From contig NZ_PNYB01000007.1 of assembly GCF_002879855.1 (NCBI RefSeq), positions 124,001 to 188,000 on the forward strand: a stretch of DNA of 64,000 nucleotides. Direction: 5' to 3'. A program made the translations under genes and the position numbers. Positions within the stretch are counted from its first letter, which is position 1. Each line of letters starts with the position of its first letter. The notes beneath the pieces were generated by a model. The model saw only the letters and a program-made list of their open reading frames with translations. It was not told the DNA's origin and ran no database searches. Positions 24,048-32,125 of this stretch are shown one piece after another. This DNA is from Trinickia soli (lineage in GTDB: Bacteria; Pseudomonadota; Gammaproteobacteria; Burkholderiales; Burkholderiaceae).

Positions 24048-24190
24048 GTCGTGAAGGAGATTCGCCGCATTCGGCGCGCTACCCTGCGCCGTCAACCCAC
24101 CTCATTGCCCCCGCCGCGTCAGGCTTGCCCGCCGTTGCCTATACTGCGAACCATAGGCACACAGCCGGCAAGCGCGAGCGAGGGCAGCCC

Positions 24191-27100
24191 ATGACCGATC
24201 TTTCGACGCCGCAACGTCTCGGTCCCGCACGGCCGACGCCGGGTCCCCGGTTGCGATTCGTCACGGCCGCCGCGCTGTTCGACGGGCACGACGCGGCGAT
24301 CAATATCATCCGCCGCATCCTGCAAGCGAGCGGCGTCGAGGTCATCCATCTCGGTCATAACCGCTCAGTGGCCGAAGTCGCGCGTGCGGCGCTCGACGAA
24401 GACGCCGACGGCGTCGCCGTATCGAGCTATCAGGGCGGCCACATCGAGTACTTCAAATATCTCGTCGACGCATTGCGCGAGGGCGGCGGCGAACGCATCG
24501 CCGTTTTCGGCGGGGGTGGCGGCGTCATCGTCGCCGATGAAATCGACGAACTCGAGCGCTACGGCGTCGAGCGGATCTACTCGCCGCAGCACGGGCAACG
24601 CATGGGGCTGCAAGGCATGATCGACGATATGATCGCGCGCTGCAGCAAAGCCGCCGCACGCCCGGCTGCGTGGAACGAGGCGAACGCGCAGCAACCGCTG
24701 GCCGCGCTCGATGCTGCGCGAGCCGGCGGCCCTTCTGCGTGGCGCGCGCTGGCGTCGCTGATCAGTGCGCTCGAAAACGGCCGTGCCGATCCGGCCACCC
24801 GCGCGGCGTTGGCCGAGCGGGTGCAGGCGATCGGCGCCGTGCCGGTGCTCGGCGTCACGGGCACGGGCGGGGCGGGCAAGTCATCGCTGACAGACGAGCT
24901 CGTCCGACGCTTCAGGCTCGACTACGGCGACGAACTCTCGATCGCGATCCTTGCCATCGATCCATCTCGACGCAAATCGGGCGGCGCGCTGCTCGGCGAT
25001 CGCATTCGCATGAATGCAATCGGCGAGTGGGCGCGCGGGCCACGCGTGTTCATGCGTTCGCTCGCGACGCGCGATGCCGCGACCGAGTTGCCCGATGCGA
25101 TCCCCGACGCGATCGCCGCCTGCAAAGCGGCCGGTTTCGATCTCGTGATCGTCGAGACATCCGGCATCGGCCAAGGCGACGCCGCAATCGCACAAGTGGC
25201 CGATCGCTCGCTCTACGTGATGACGCCCGAGTTCGGCGCCGCCAGCCAACTCGAGAAGATCGACATGCTCGACTTCGCCGATTTCGTCGCGATCAACAAG
25301 TTCGATCGCAGCGGTGCGCTCGATGCGCTACGCGATGTCGCCAAGCAGATGCAGCGGAACAAGGGTGCATTTTCCGCCGCGCCCGAGGAGATGCCGGTCA
25401 TCGGCACGATCGCTTCGCGCTTCAACGACGAAGGCGTCACAGCGCTGTATCAGCGCATCGTGAGCGCACTGCGCGAATGCGGATTGCGCGTGCCCGAAGG
25501 CGGCGCACGATTGCCGCATGTCGATGTGCGGCACTCGCGCGAGGGCGGTGCGATCGTGCCGGCCGCGCGCGTGCGCTATTTGTCCGAAATCGCCGCGACC
25601 GTGCGCACATATCGACGGCGCTCGGAGGAGCAGGCTCAATGTGCGCGCGAGCGTTGGCAGTTGGCCGAAGCGAAGCGGATGACGAGGGAAGCGCAGGGCG
25701 GCGGCGCTGCAACCGCTGACGCGCTGACATCGCGCCTGGACGCATTGATGGCCGAGCGCGAGGCCCGGCTCGGCACGCGCGAGCGCGCGTTGCTCGATAC
25801 GTGGCCCGATATCGTGGCCGAATACTCGGGCGATGAACGCGTCGTGACGATCCGCGGCCGCGAGATTCGCACGCCGCTCGTGGAGACGACGCTCTCGGGC
25901 ACGCCGCTGCGCAAGGTGTCGCTGCCGACGTTCGCGGACCCTGGCGAAACGCTGCGCTGGCTGATGCTCGAAAACCTGCCCGGCTATTTCCCGTACACGG
26001 CCGGCGTTTTCCCCTTCAAGCGTGAGAACGAAGACCCGACGCGCATGTTCGCCGGCGAAGGCGACCCGCCGCGCACGAACCGGCGTTTCAAGCTGCTTTC
26101 CGAAGGCATGCCGGCGCGGCGCTTGTCGACGGCGTTCGACTCGGTGACGCTGTACGGCGAGGACCCCGACGCGCGCCCCGACATCTACGGCAAGATCGGC
26201 AACTCGGGCGTGTCGGTCGCCACGCTCGACGATATGAAGGCACTCTATGACGGCTTCGACCTGTGTGACCCCGCGACGTCGGTCTCGATGACGATCAACG
26301 GCCCCGCACCGACGATCCTCGCGATGTTCTTCAACGCGGCGATCGATCAGCAGTGTGCGCGGCTCGCCGAGCGGTGTGCCGAACGGGGACGCGAGCCGGG
26401 CGCCATTGAAATCGAGCAGACGCGCGCGGCCGCGCTGCGCGACGTGCGCGGCACCGTCCAGGCCGACATCCTCAAGGAAGACCAAGGCCAAAACACCTGC
26501 ATTTTCTCGACCGATTTCAGCTTGAAGATGATGGGCGACGTGCAGGCCTATTTCATCGAACACAGCGTGCGCAATTTCTATTCGGTGTCGATCTCCGGCT
26601 ACCACATCGCCGAGGCCGGGGCGAACCCGATCACGCAGCTCGCCTACACGCTTGCCAACGGTTTCACTTATGTCGAAGCCTGGCTGGCACGCGGCCTCGC
26701 GATCGACGAGTTCGCGCCGAATCTCTCGTTTTTCTTTTCGAACGGGATGGAGCCCGAGTACTCGGTGCTCGGCCGCGTCGCGCGCCGCATCTGGGCGGTG
26801 GCGCTGCGCGAGAAATACGGGGCGAACGAGCGCAGCCAGAAGCTCAAGTACCACGTGCAGACATCGGGCCGAAGCCTGCATGCACAGGAAATCGAATTCA
26901 ACGACATTCGTACGACATTGCAAGCGCTGATCGCGATTTACGATAACTGCAATTCATTGCACACGAACGCCTTCGACGAAGCGATCACGACGCCGACCGA
27001 AGCATCGGTTCGCCGCGCAATGGCCGTGCAGCTCATCATCAACCGCGAGTGGGGTCTCGCGAAAAATCAGAATCCGAATCAAGGCAGCTTCGTCATCGAA

Positions 27101-27547
27101 CAATTGACCGACCTCGTCGAAGCGGCCGTGCTAGACGAATTCGATCGGCTCACCGCGCGCGGCGGCGTGCTCGGCGCGATGGAGACGGGTTACCAGCGCG
27201 GGCGCATCCAGGACGAGTCGATGCGTTACGAGCATCGCAAGCACGACGGCTCCTATCCGATCGTCGGCGTCAATACGTTCGTCGGCGAACCGCAGGCGCA
27301 GCAGACAGCCCCGCTCGCCCTGGCTCGTTCCACCCGGGAAGAAAAAGAGCGTCAGCGCGAGCGTTTGGCCGCGTTCCATGCGCGACATCGCGACGAAGCT
27401 GCGCCGATGCTCGAGCGGCTACAGCGTGCCGTCATCGGCGGCGAGAACGTGTTTGCCGTGCTGATGGATGCCGTGCGCGTTTGCTCGCTCGGGCAGATCA
27501 CGCACGCGCTGTTCGAAGTGGGTGGGCAGTATCGCCGCAATATGTGA
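24191..27547 (+). CDS. icmF: Fused isobutyryl-CoA mutase (IcmF), adenosylcobalamin-dependent
   Basis: 1118 residues that join three modules. The B12-binding domain comes first ('FDGHDAAINIIRRILQASG', 'VSSYQGGHIEYFKYLVDAL', 'VFGGGGGVIVADEI'). A MeaB-like G-protein chaperone follows, with P-loop 'GTGGAGKSS' near residue 225. Last is the TIM-barrel acyl-CoA mutase with 'SISGYHIAEAGANPITQLAY' and 'FSNGMEPEYSVLGRVARRIW'. IcmF interconverts isobutyryl-CoA and n-butyryl-CoA, and some members also act on isovaleryl- or pivalyl-CoA; the G domain gates cofactor loading. ATG 24191 fits the family's start. It sits alone between the porin and a convergent reductase gene. Confidence 0.95.
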   Translation: MTDLSTPQRLGPARPTPGPRLRFVTAAALFDGHDAAINIIRRILQASGVEVIHLGHNRSVAEVARAALDEDADGVAVSSYQGGHIEYFKYLVDALREGGGERIAVFGGGGGVIVADEIDELERYGVERIYSPQHGQRMGLQGMIDDMIARCSKAAARPAAWNEANAQQPLAALDAARAGGPSAWRALASLISALENGRADPATRAALAERVQAIGAVPVLGVTGTGGAGKSSLTDELVRRFRLDYGDELSIAILAIDPSRRKSGGALLGDRIRMNAIGEWARGPRVFMRSLATRDAATELPDAIPDAIAACKAAGFDLVIVETSGIGQGDAAIAQVADRSLYVMTPEFGAASQLEKIDMLDFADFVAINKFDRSGALDALRDVAKQMQRNKGAFSAAPEEMPVIGTIASRFNDEGVTALYQRIVSALRECGLRVPEGGARLPHVDVRHSREGGAIVPAARVRYLSEIAATVRTYRRRSEEQAQCARERWQLAEAKRMTREAQGGGAATADALTSRLDALMAEREARLGTRERALLDTWPDIVAEYSGDERVVTIRGREIRTPLVETTLSGTPLRKVSLPTFADPGETLRWLMLENLPGYFPYTAGVFPFKRENEDPTRMFAGEGDPPRTNRRFKLLSEGMPARRLSTAFDSVTLYGEDPDARPDIYGKIGNSGVSVATLDDMKALYDGFDLCDPATSVSMTINGPAPTILAMFFNAAIDQQCARLAERCAERGREPGAIEIEQTRAAALRDVRGTVQADILKEDQGQNTCIFSTDFSLKMMGDVQAYFIEHSVRNFYSVSISGYHIAEAGANPITQLAYTLANGFTYVEAWLARGLAIDEFAPNLSFFFSNGMEPEYSVLGRVARRIWAVALREKYGANERSQKLKYHVQTSGRSLHAQEIEFNDIRTTLQALIAIYDNCNSLHTNAFDEAITTPTEASVRRAMAVQLIINREWGLAKNQNPNQGSFVIEQLTDLVEAAVLDEFDRLTARGGVLGAMETGYQRGRIQDESMRYEHRKHDGSYPIVGVNTFVGEPQAQQTAPLALARSTREEKERQRERLAAFHARHRDEAAPMLERLQRAVIGGENVFAVLMDAVRVCSLGQITHALFEVGGQYRRNM

Positions 27548-27608
27548 GCGGATTGCGTTGGGTCCCGGCGCGGCTCGTCCGCCCATATCGATGCGATTCG
27601 TACCTCTA

Positions 27609-28181
27609 TCAGGCCGCCACGCCCGCCCCGAGCAGGGCGCCGATCCGATCGACGATCGAAGCGTCGTTCAGCGCTTCTCCGGGCTGATTGCCGAAGGCCA
27701 CCACCGCACCGCGAAACTGCATCGCAAGATAGTCGGCAGTCAGTCGGAGCGATTCGATCAAAGGCGTGGCGACGCTGCGATTTTCGTCGCTCACAGTCGT
27801 GACGACCGACAGCGACTTGCCGGCCATTCGACGCTTGAAGTCGGCGCCGGGCACGCGCATCCAGGCGCTCCAATAGTCGAGGTAGCGTTTGGTGTCGGCC
27901 GGCAGGCTGTACCAATAGAGCGGCATGGCGAAGACAAGATGCGACGCAGCCAGCGTCCGTTCGAGCAGCATTGCCTCGACGCCTGTCGGCGTTTCGTAGA
28001 CGGGCGCCGGCTCATGCCGGATATCGACGAACGGCGGCAACGGATGCTCGCTCATACGCAGCCAGTCCTTCGATGTCTGCGCGGGCAGCGCCGCGGCCGC
28101 CTCGCGGACCAGTTGCTCGGTATTGCCGTCGCGGCGCGAACTGCCGAGCAGGAAGAGAAACGATTCGTTTTGTTCGTTCAT
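27609..28181 (-). CDS. Flavodoxin-like NAD(P)H-dependent oxidoreductase
   Basis: 190 residues of the flavodoxin fold. The FMN phosphate-binding loop is 'GSSRRDGNTEQLV' near the N-terminus, and the flavin-contacting loops are 'VFAMPLYWYSLPADTKRYLD' and 'VTTVSDENRS'. It belongs with NADPH:FMN or quinone/azo-type reductases that act on small electrophiles. It is divergent from a LysR regulator gene with a 115-base shared promoter region that contains a T-N11-A element, so control by that regulator is likely. Convergent with icmF across 61 bases. Physiological substrate cannot be inferred. Confidence 0.85.
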   Translation of the reverse strand: MNEQNESFLFLLGSSRRDGNTEQLVREAAAALPAQTSKDWLRMSEHPLPPFVDIRHEPAPVYETPTGVEAMLLERTLAASHLVFAMPLYWYSLPADTKRYLDYWSAWMRVPGADFKRRMAGKSLSVVTTVSDENRSVATPLIESLRLTADYLAMQFRGAVVAFGNQPGEALNDASIVDRIGALLGAGVAA

Positions 28182-28274
28182 GGGCCGGTCCGTATCGGTT
28201 GATCGGTATCGATAGAAGCCTGAGCTTAGAAGGCGGGGTGTCCCGGCGACAAACGAGATTTTTTCGACGTCGCA

Positions 28275-28287
28275 TTAGTTTCGCTAA
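28275..28287. promoter_or_regulatory. LysR-type operator between divergent genes
   Basis: TTAG-TTTCG-CTAA, a 13-bp interrupted palindrome that satisfies the T-N11-A rule and carries ATTAG (28274-28278), the complement of the CTAAT box bound by GcvA-like regulators. It lies 10 bases before the LysR start codon and 94 bases from the reductase start. Confidence 0.55.
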
Positions 28288-28296
28288 ACTGGCTCG

Positions 28297-29316
28297 ATGT
28301 CGAGCACCATTTCCCTCCACAACATGCCGCTCAATGCGCTGCGCGCGTTCGAAGCGGCCGCCCGTCTGGGCAGCTTCAAGGCTGCGGCCGCGGCGCTCTT
28401 CGTGACACCTGCGGCGATCAGCCAACAGGTGACGGCGCTCGAAACCTATCTGGGCGTGCAACTGTTCGAGCGGCTCAATCGCGCGATTCGCCTGACCGAG
28501 GCTGGTACGGCGCTCGCGCAAGACATCTCGGCCGCGTTCGCGCGGATCGAGGCGGCATTGATGCAGGCGTCGCCGTCGCGCAGCGGGAGCGGCAGTGCGC
28601 TGGTCATCAGCGTGGTGCCGTCGTTCGCCTCGCGCTGGCTTGCGCCGCGGCTGGATCGCTTCCATCGGCAGTATCCGCAGATCGATCTGCAGTTGCTCGT
28701 GTCGGAGACGCTCGTCGATCTGGCGGTGGATGACCGCGTCGACCTCGCGTTGCGCTATGGCCCCGGTCCTTACCGGGGGCTGCACGCGAGACGTTTGCCG
28801 TTCGACAATCGACTGTTGCCCGTATGCAGCCCGCCATTACGTGCGACATTGCCAGACGAGTTGTCGATGGTCGACGAGGCCTCTGCTGTGCCGTTGTTGC
28901 GCGTGACATTGCCGCCGCCGGTCAACGGCGACGGAGGGGGCGGTGCTGGCGGCGGCAGTGGTAGTGGCAGCAGCCGCGCGCCGCGTCGGCTGAACAACGT
29001 GTGGACCGGATGGCTGGCCGCAACGGGACTCGACTCCCCCGCGTTACTGCGGGCGGCCGGGTCGGGCCCGCTCTACAGCGTGACGCATGTCGCGATCGAA
29101 GCGGCGCTTGCCGGCCGCGGCATTGCGCTTGCGCCGCTCGCGCTCGTTGCCGACGACCTCGCCGCCGGCCGGCTCGAGCGCGTGGGCTCGACGGCGGCCC
29201 CCGACGTCAACGCGTTCTGGCTGCTAAGCCGCGAAACGCACGGGGTCAAACCGGGCGTGCGCGCATTCGTCGATTGGATAGAGCGCGAGACGGCCGTCTC
29301 GCCCGGCGCGGCTTAG
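28297..29316 (+). CDS. LysR-family transcriptional regulator, GcvA-like, with a Gly/Ser insertion
   Basis: 339 residues, somewhat longer than the usual 300. The N-terminal winged helix-turn-helix reads 'LNALRAFEAAARLGSFKAAAAALFVTPAAISQQV', the GcvA-subgroup pattern. The effector domain starts near residue 95 ('ISVVPSFASRWLAPRLDRF'). A run of Gly and Ser with little else ('GDGGGGAGGGSGSGSS') interrupts the domain at about 210-226, where family members normally have a short loop. It probably activates or represses the divergent flavodoxin-like gene. The ribosome site before ATG 28297 is weak; ATG 28324 is a less likely alternative. Confidence 0.9.
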   Translation: MSSTISLHNMPLNALRAFEAAARLGSFKAAAAALFVTPAAISQQVTALETYLGVQLFERLNRAIRLTEAGTALAQDISAAFARIEAALMQASPSRSGSGSALVISVVPSFASRWLAPRLDRFHRQYPQIDLQLLVSETLVDLAVDDRVDLALRYGPGPYRGLHARRLPFDNRLLPVCSPPLRATLPDELSMVDEASAVPLLRVTLPPPVNGDGGGGAGGGSGSGSSRAPRRLNNVWTGWLAATGLDSPALLRAAGSGPLYSVTHVAIEAALAGRGIALAPLALVADDLAAGRLERVGSTAAPDVNAFWLLSRETHGVKPGVRAFVDWIERETAVSPGAA

Positions 29317-29339
29317 TGCGGGTTAATACGGCTTAATGC
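29310..29339. repeat. Three tandem 10-bp units over two convergent stop codons
   Basis: GGCTTAGTGC, GGGTTAATAC and GGCTTAATGC follow one another from 29310 to 29339. The first unit contains the LysR stop (TAG) and the third contains the reverse-complement TTA that is the stop of the oxidoreductase gene on the other strand; the middle unit supplies TAA in the LysR frame region. Only 16 bases separate the two genes. Confidence 0.55.
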
Positions 29340-30292
29340 GGCGACAGCAGCCGCGCACGCGTGTCGTCGTATTCCTGCTTCAGTCGCGCAACGAGTTCGG
29401 CGACGGTCGGCACATCGTCCATCAAGCCGACCGCTTGTCCGGCACCCCAGATGTCCTTCCATGCCTTCGCCTTGTCGCTGCCGAAATTCATCTTCGTCTT
29501 GTCGGACTGCGGCAGCGCATCGGGGTCGAGCCCGGCGTTGACGATGCTCTCGCGGATGTAGTTGCCATGCACGCCCGTGAAGAGATTCGTGTAAACGATG
29601 TCTGACGCGCTCGCATTGACGATCGCGCGCTTGTAGTCGTCGACGGCATGGGCTTCCTGGGTCGCAATGAAGCGCGTGCCCATATAGGCGAGATCGGCGC
29701 CCATCGCCTGGGCGGCCAGAATCGAGCCGCCGTTGGCAATGGCGCCCGAAAGCACGATCGGTCCGTCGAAGATACGCCGCACTTCGCCGACGAGCGCGAA
29801 CGGCGATGTCGTGCCCGCGTGTCCGCCAGCCCCGGCCGCGACGAGAATCAGGCCGTCCACGCCGGCTTCGAGCGCCTTCTGCGCATGGCGCAGATTGATG
29901 ACGTCGTGCAATACGATGCCGCCGTAGCTGTGAACGGCGTCGATGATTTCGCGGGCAGGCGCGCGCAAGCTCGTAATGAAAATCGGCACCTTGTGCTCGA
30001 CGCAGACGCGCACGTCCTGCTCGAGCCGCCCATTGGACTGATGCACGATCTGATTGACGGCGATCGGCCCGATTCGCGCAGCGGGATTCGCAACCCGGTG
30101 CGCCGCGAGTTCCTCGTTCATCCGCGTCAGCCATTCGTCGAGCAATTCGGCGGGCCGCGCATTGAGCGCCGGAAACGAGCCGACGATGCCGGCCTTGCAT
30201 TGCGCGAGCACGAGTTCGGGATAGCTGACGATAAACATCGGCGACGCGACCACGGGCAGCGTCAAATTCTGTAGGACGGCGGGCAGGGCCAT
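29333..30292 (-). CDS. Nitronate monooxygenase-like NAD(P)H-dependent flavin oxidoreductase
   Basis: 319 residues of the 2-nitropropane dioxygenase/nitronate monooxygenase family, a FMN-binding TIM barrel. Recognised blocks are 'LPVVASPMFIVSYPELVLA' at the start, 'VDGLILVAAGAGGHAGTTSPFALV' (about residues 145-168, FMN phosphate and the His base region) and 'LSGAIANGGSILAAQAMGADLAYMGTRFI'. Members oxidise nitronates or reduce quinones/enoyl-CoA (FabK-like), so exact activity is open. Good ribosome site (GGAAGGAG) before ATG 30292. Promoter has a consensus TATAAT with an overlapping palindrome, suggesting repression by a TetR-like protein encoded elsewhere. Confidence 0.88.
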   Translation of the reverse strand: MALPAVLQNLTLPVVASPMFIVSYPELVLAQCKAGIVGSFPALNARPAELLDEWLTRMNEELAAHRVANPAARIGPIAVNQIVHQSNGRLEQDVRVCVEHKVPIFITSLRAPAREIIDAVHSYGGIVLHDVINLRHAQKALEAGVDGLILVAAGAGGHAGTTSPFALVGEVRRIFDGPIVLSGAIANGGSILAAQAMGADLAYMGTRFIATQEAHAVDDYKRAIVNASASDIVYTNLFTGVHGNYIRESIVNAGLDPDALPQSDKTKMNFGSDKAKAWKDIWGAGQAVGLMDDVPTVAELVARLKQEYDDTRARLLSPH

Positions 30293-30318
30293 GACGCGTG
30301 TCTCCTTCCTTTCTAAAA

Positions 30319-30337
30319 GAACGATCGTTCGATTATA
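30319..30337 (-). promoter_or_regulatory. TATAAT -10 element with adjoining palindromic operator
   Basis: On the minus strand TATAAT (30337-30332) is followed directly by GAACGATCGTTC (30330-30319), a perfect 12-bp palindrome that would cover the transcription start of the flavin oxidoreductase gene. ACGATCGT-centred palindromes at this place are typical of TetR-family repressor sites. Confidence 0.6.
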
Positions 30338-30486
30338 GAGGATACAAAGGGCCGGACGGTGGGGCGTGAGTTTCGAGTGAGTACACTGCTTCTACGTTTC
30401 GTGGCATTCCGAACGAGCGCGTGTCATCCACGCACCTAAAATACGGAGGGTTCGATCAACAACGATGGCAGCGGGAGCCTGGTGCG

Positions 30487-31428
30487 ATGAGTTTCGCCGA
30501 CTTTACTCCGTTTCGCCTCGACGCCGAGGGCGTCGAGATCTTTGGCTTGAGGGGCGGCAACGGTCCTCCTTTGCTGCTGATGCACGGCCATCCGCAAACG
30601 CATCGGATCTGGGATCGCTGTCTGCCGCGGCTTGCCGCGCATTTCACGGTCGTCGCGACGGATCTGCGAGGCTACGGCCAATCGGGCAAGCCGGCGAGCG
30701 ACCATACGCATGCGGCGTATTCCAAGCGGGCCATGGCGGCCGATCAGGTTGCCGTCATGCGTCATTTCGGCTTCGATCGTTTTTTGGTTTGTGCGCACGA
30801 TCGCGGCGCGCGCGTCGCGCATCGGATGGCGCTCGATCATCCCGATGCCGTCGAGCGCATGATGCTGCTCGATATTGCGCCGACGCTCGCCATGTACGAA
30901 GGCACGAATCGCGCATTCGCCACCGCCTACTTTCACTGGTTCTTTTTGATCCAGCCGCAGCCGTTGCCCGAAACGCTGATCGGGGCCGATCCGCAGGCCT
31001 ATGTGAAAGCCGTCATGGGCAGCCGCCACGCGGGCCTCGCGCCCTTCGATCCCGACGCGCTGCAGGCCTATTGCGACGCGTTGGCCTCGCCTGGCGCCGT
31101 GCATGCGATGTGCGAGGACTACCGGGCTTCGGCCACGATCGACCTCGAACACGACCGCGCCGATCTCGAACGCGGTCTGAAGGTGGGCTGCCCTGTGCGC
31201 GTGCTGTGGGGCGCCGAGGGCGTCGTCGCGCGCTGCTTCGATCCGCTGCACGAGTGGCGCAACGTTGCGCGCGACGTCAGTGGGCGCGCCGTGCCTTGCG
31301 GTCACTACATCCCTGAGGAAGCTCCGGATGCGCTGATCGCCGAAATCCACGACTTCTTCGAGACCGATGAATCGGACGAAGGCGATCGGGTTCGCACGGG
31401 CGGGCGCGTCAACGCATACCGCGCTTGA
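30487..31428 (+). CDS. Alpha/beta hydrolase of the haloacetate (fluoroacetate) dehalogenase group
   Basis: 313 residues. The nucleophile elbow is 'CAHDRGARVAHRMALDHP', with Asp rather than Ser, as in haloalkanoate dehalogenases. The acid Asp is in 'MLLDIAPTLAMYEG' and the base His in 'CGHYIPEEAP'. The halide pocket residues of the fluoroacetate enzyme also appear: the His-Trp pair in 'YFHWFFLIQPQPLPE' and the Tyr in 'CEDYRASATID'. Such enzymes convert fluoro- or chloroacetate to glycolate through an aspartyl ester. ATG 30487 follows GGGAG; a GTG at 30421 would add 22 residues outside the fold. The 3' end overlaps the convergent AsnC gene by 20 bases. An epoxide hydrolase cannot be fully excluded. 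Confidence 0.85.
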   Translation: MSFADFTPFRLDAEGVEIFGLRGGNGPPLLLMHGHPQTHRIWDRCLPRLAAHFTVVATDLRGYGQSGKPASDHTHAAYSKRAMAADQVAVMRHFGFDRFLVCAHDRGARVAHRMALDHPDAVERMMLLDIAPTLAMYEGTNRAFATAYFHWFFLIQPQPLPETLIGADPQAYVKAVMGSRHAGLAPFDPDALQAYCDALASPGAVHAMCEDYRASATIDLEHDRADLERGLKVGCPVRVLWGAEGVVARCFDPLHEWRNVARDVSGRAVPCGHYIPEEAPDALIAEIHDFFETDESDEGDRVRTGGRVNAYRA

Positions 31429-31963
31429 GTGCACGCGGCTTGGCCGCCGTTGCCGGCGCTTCCTGGGCGTCGCGCGCCGTATGTCGCTCGGCCGTTCCGA
31501 GCGGCGGCAGGCGACGCGCGACGGGCGTTGCTTTGACGATGGCCGTGCTCGTCTCGGCGCGTTCCCCGACCTTCGACAAGATTTCGTCGAGTTCTTCGAT
31601 ATTGCGCAGAAAAAGCCGACAGACGAAGCAGTCGTCGCCCGTGACTTTGTCGCATTCGACGAACTCCGGGATGCGACGGATTTCGTCTTCGACGAGGTGC
31701 AGTTGCCCCGGCAGCGGCTTTACGCGCACGATGGCCTGCAAGGTATAGCCCAGCGCACGCGGATCGATCTGCACGGTATAGCGCTCGATGACGCCTTGCG
31801 CTTCGAGCCGACGCAGGCGCTCGGCCGTGCTCGGCGCTGAAAGTCCGACTTCGCGCGCGAGATCGGCAACGGGCGTGCGCGCATCTTCGGCGAGCAGGCG
31901 CAGTAGGGCGCGATCCGTGTCGTCGAGCGCTGCCGGCGAATCGTTGGAAAGGCGTTTGACCAT
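31409..31963 (-). CDS. Lrp/AsnC-family transcriptional regulator
   Basis: 184 residues, about 25 longer than the usual 155-160 because of an Ala/Arg-rich C-terminal tail. Helix-turn-helix: 'LDDTDRALLRLLAEDARTPVADLAREVGLS' with recognition helix 'SAPSTAERLRRLEAQGVI'. The ligand/oligomer domain (RAM) follows from 'GYTLQAIVRVKP' to 'ETSTAIVKATPV', including 'DCFVCRLFLRNIEELDEIL'. ATG 31963 has GAAGG five bases before it. Divergent from a DMT exporter gene with a perfect inverted repeat between them, the standard layout for an amino-acid-responsive regulator and its exporter. Confidence 0.92.
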   Translation of the reverse strand: MVKRLSNDSPAALDDTDRALLRLLAEDARTPVADLAREVGLSAPSTAERLRRLEAQGVIERYTVQIDPRALGYTLQAIVRVKPLPGQLHLVEDEIRRIPEFVECDKVTGDDCFVCRLFLRNIEELDEILSKVGERAETSTAIVKATPVARRLPPLGTAERHTARDAQEAPATAAKPRALKRGMR

Positions 31964-32025
31964 ATTCACCTTCGTTTCGGAGAGAAAATCGCACTTTTGC
32001 CTAAGTTTAGCTATGTCGCTGCGCC

Positions 32026-32051
32026 ATGCAAATCGTTAGACTGATTTGCAT
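32026..32051. promoter_or_regulatory. AsnC-type operator: perfect 9-bp inverted repeat
   Basis: ATGCAAATC (32026-32034), eight bases, GATTTGCAT (32043-32051). The repeat is perfect and A+T-rich and lies between the divergent regulator and exporter genes, 62 bases from the regulator start and 74 from the exporter start. Position and symmetry fit binding by the adjacent Lrp/AsnC protein. Confidence 0.65.
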
Positions 32052-32125
32052 CGATCTTCGGCGTGCCTGGAACGGCAACCGAACTACAAGCGAATTCAAG
32101 CGAATAACCAGCGACAGGTGCTGAT

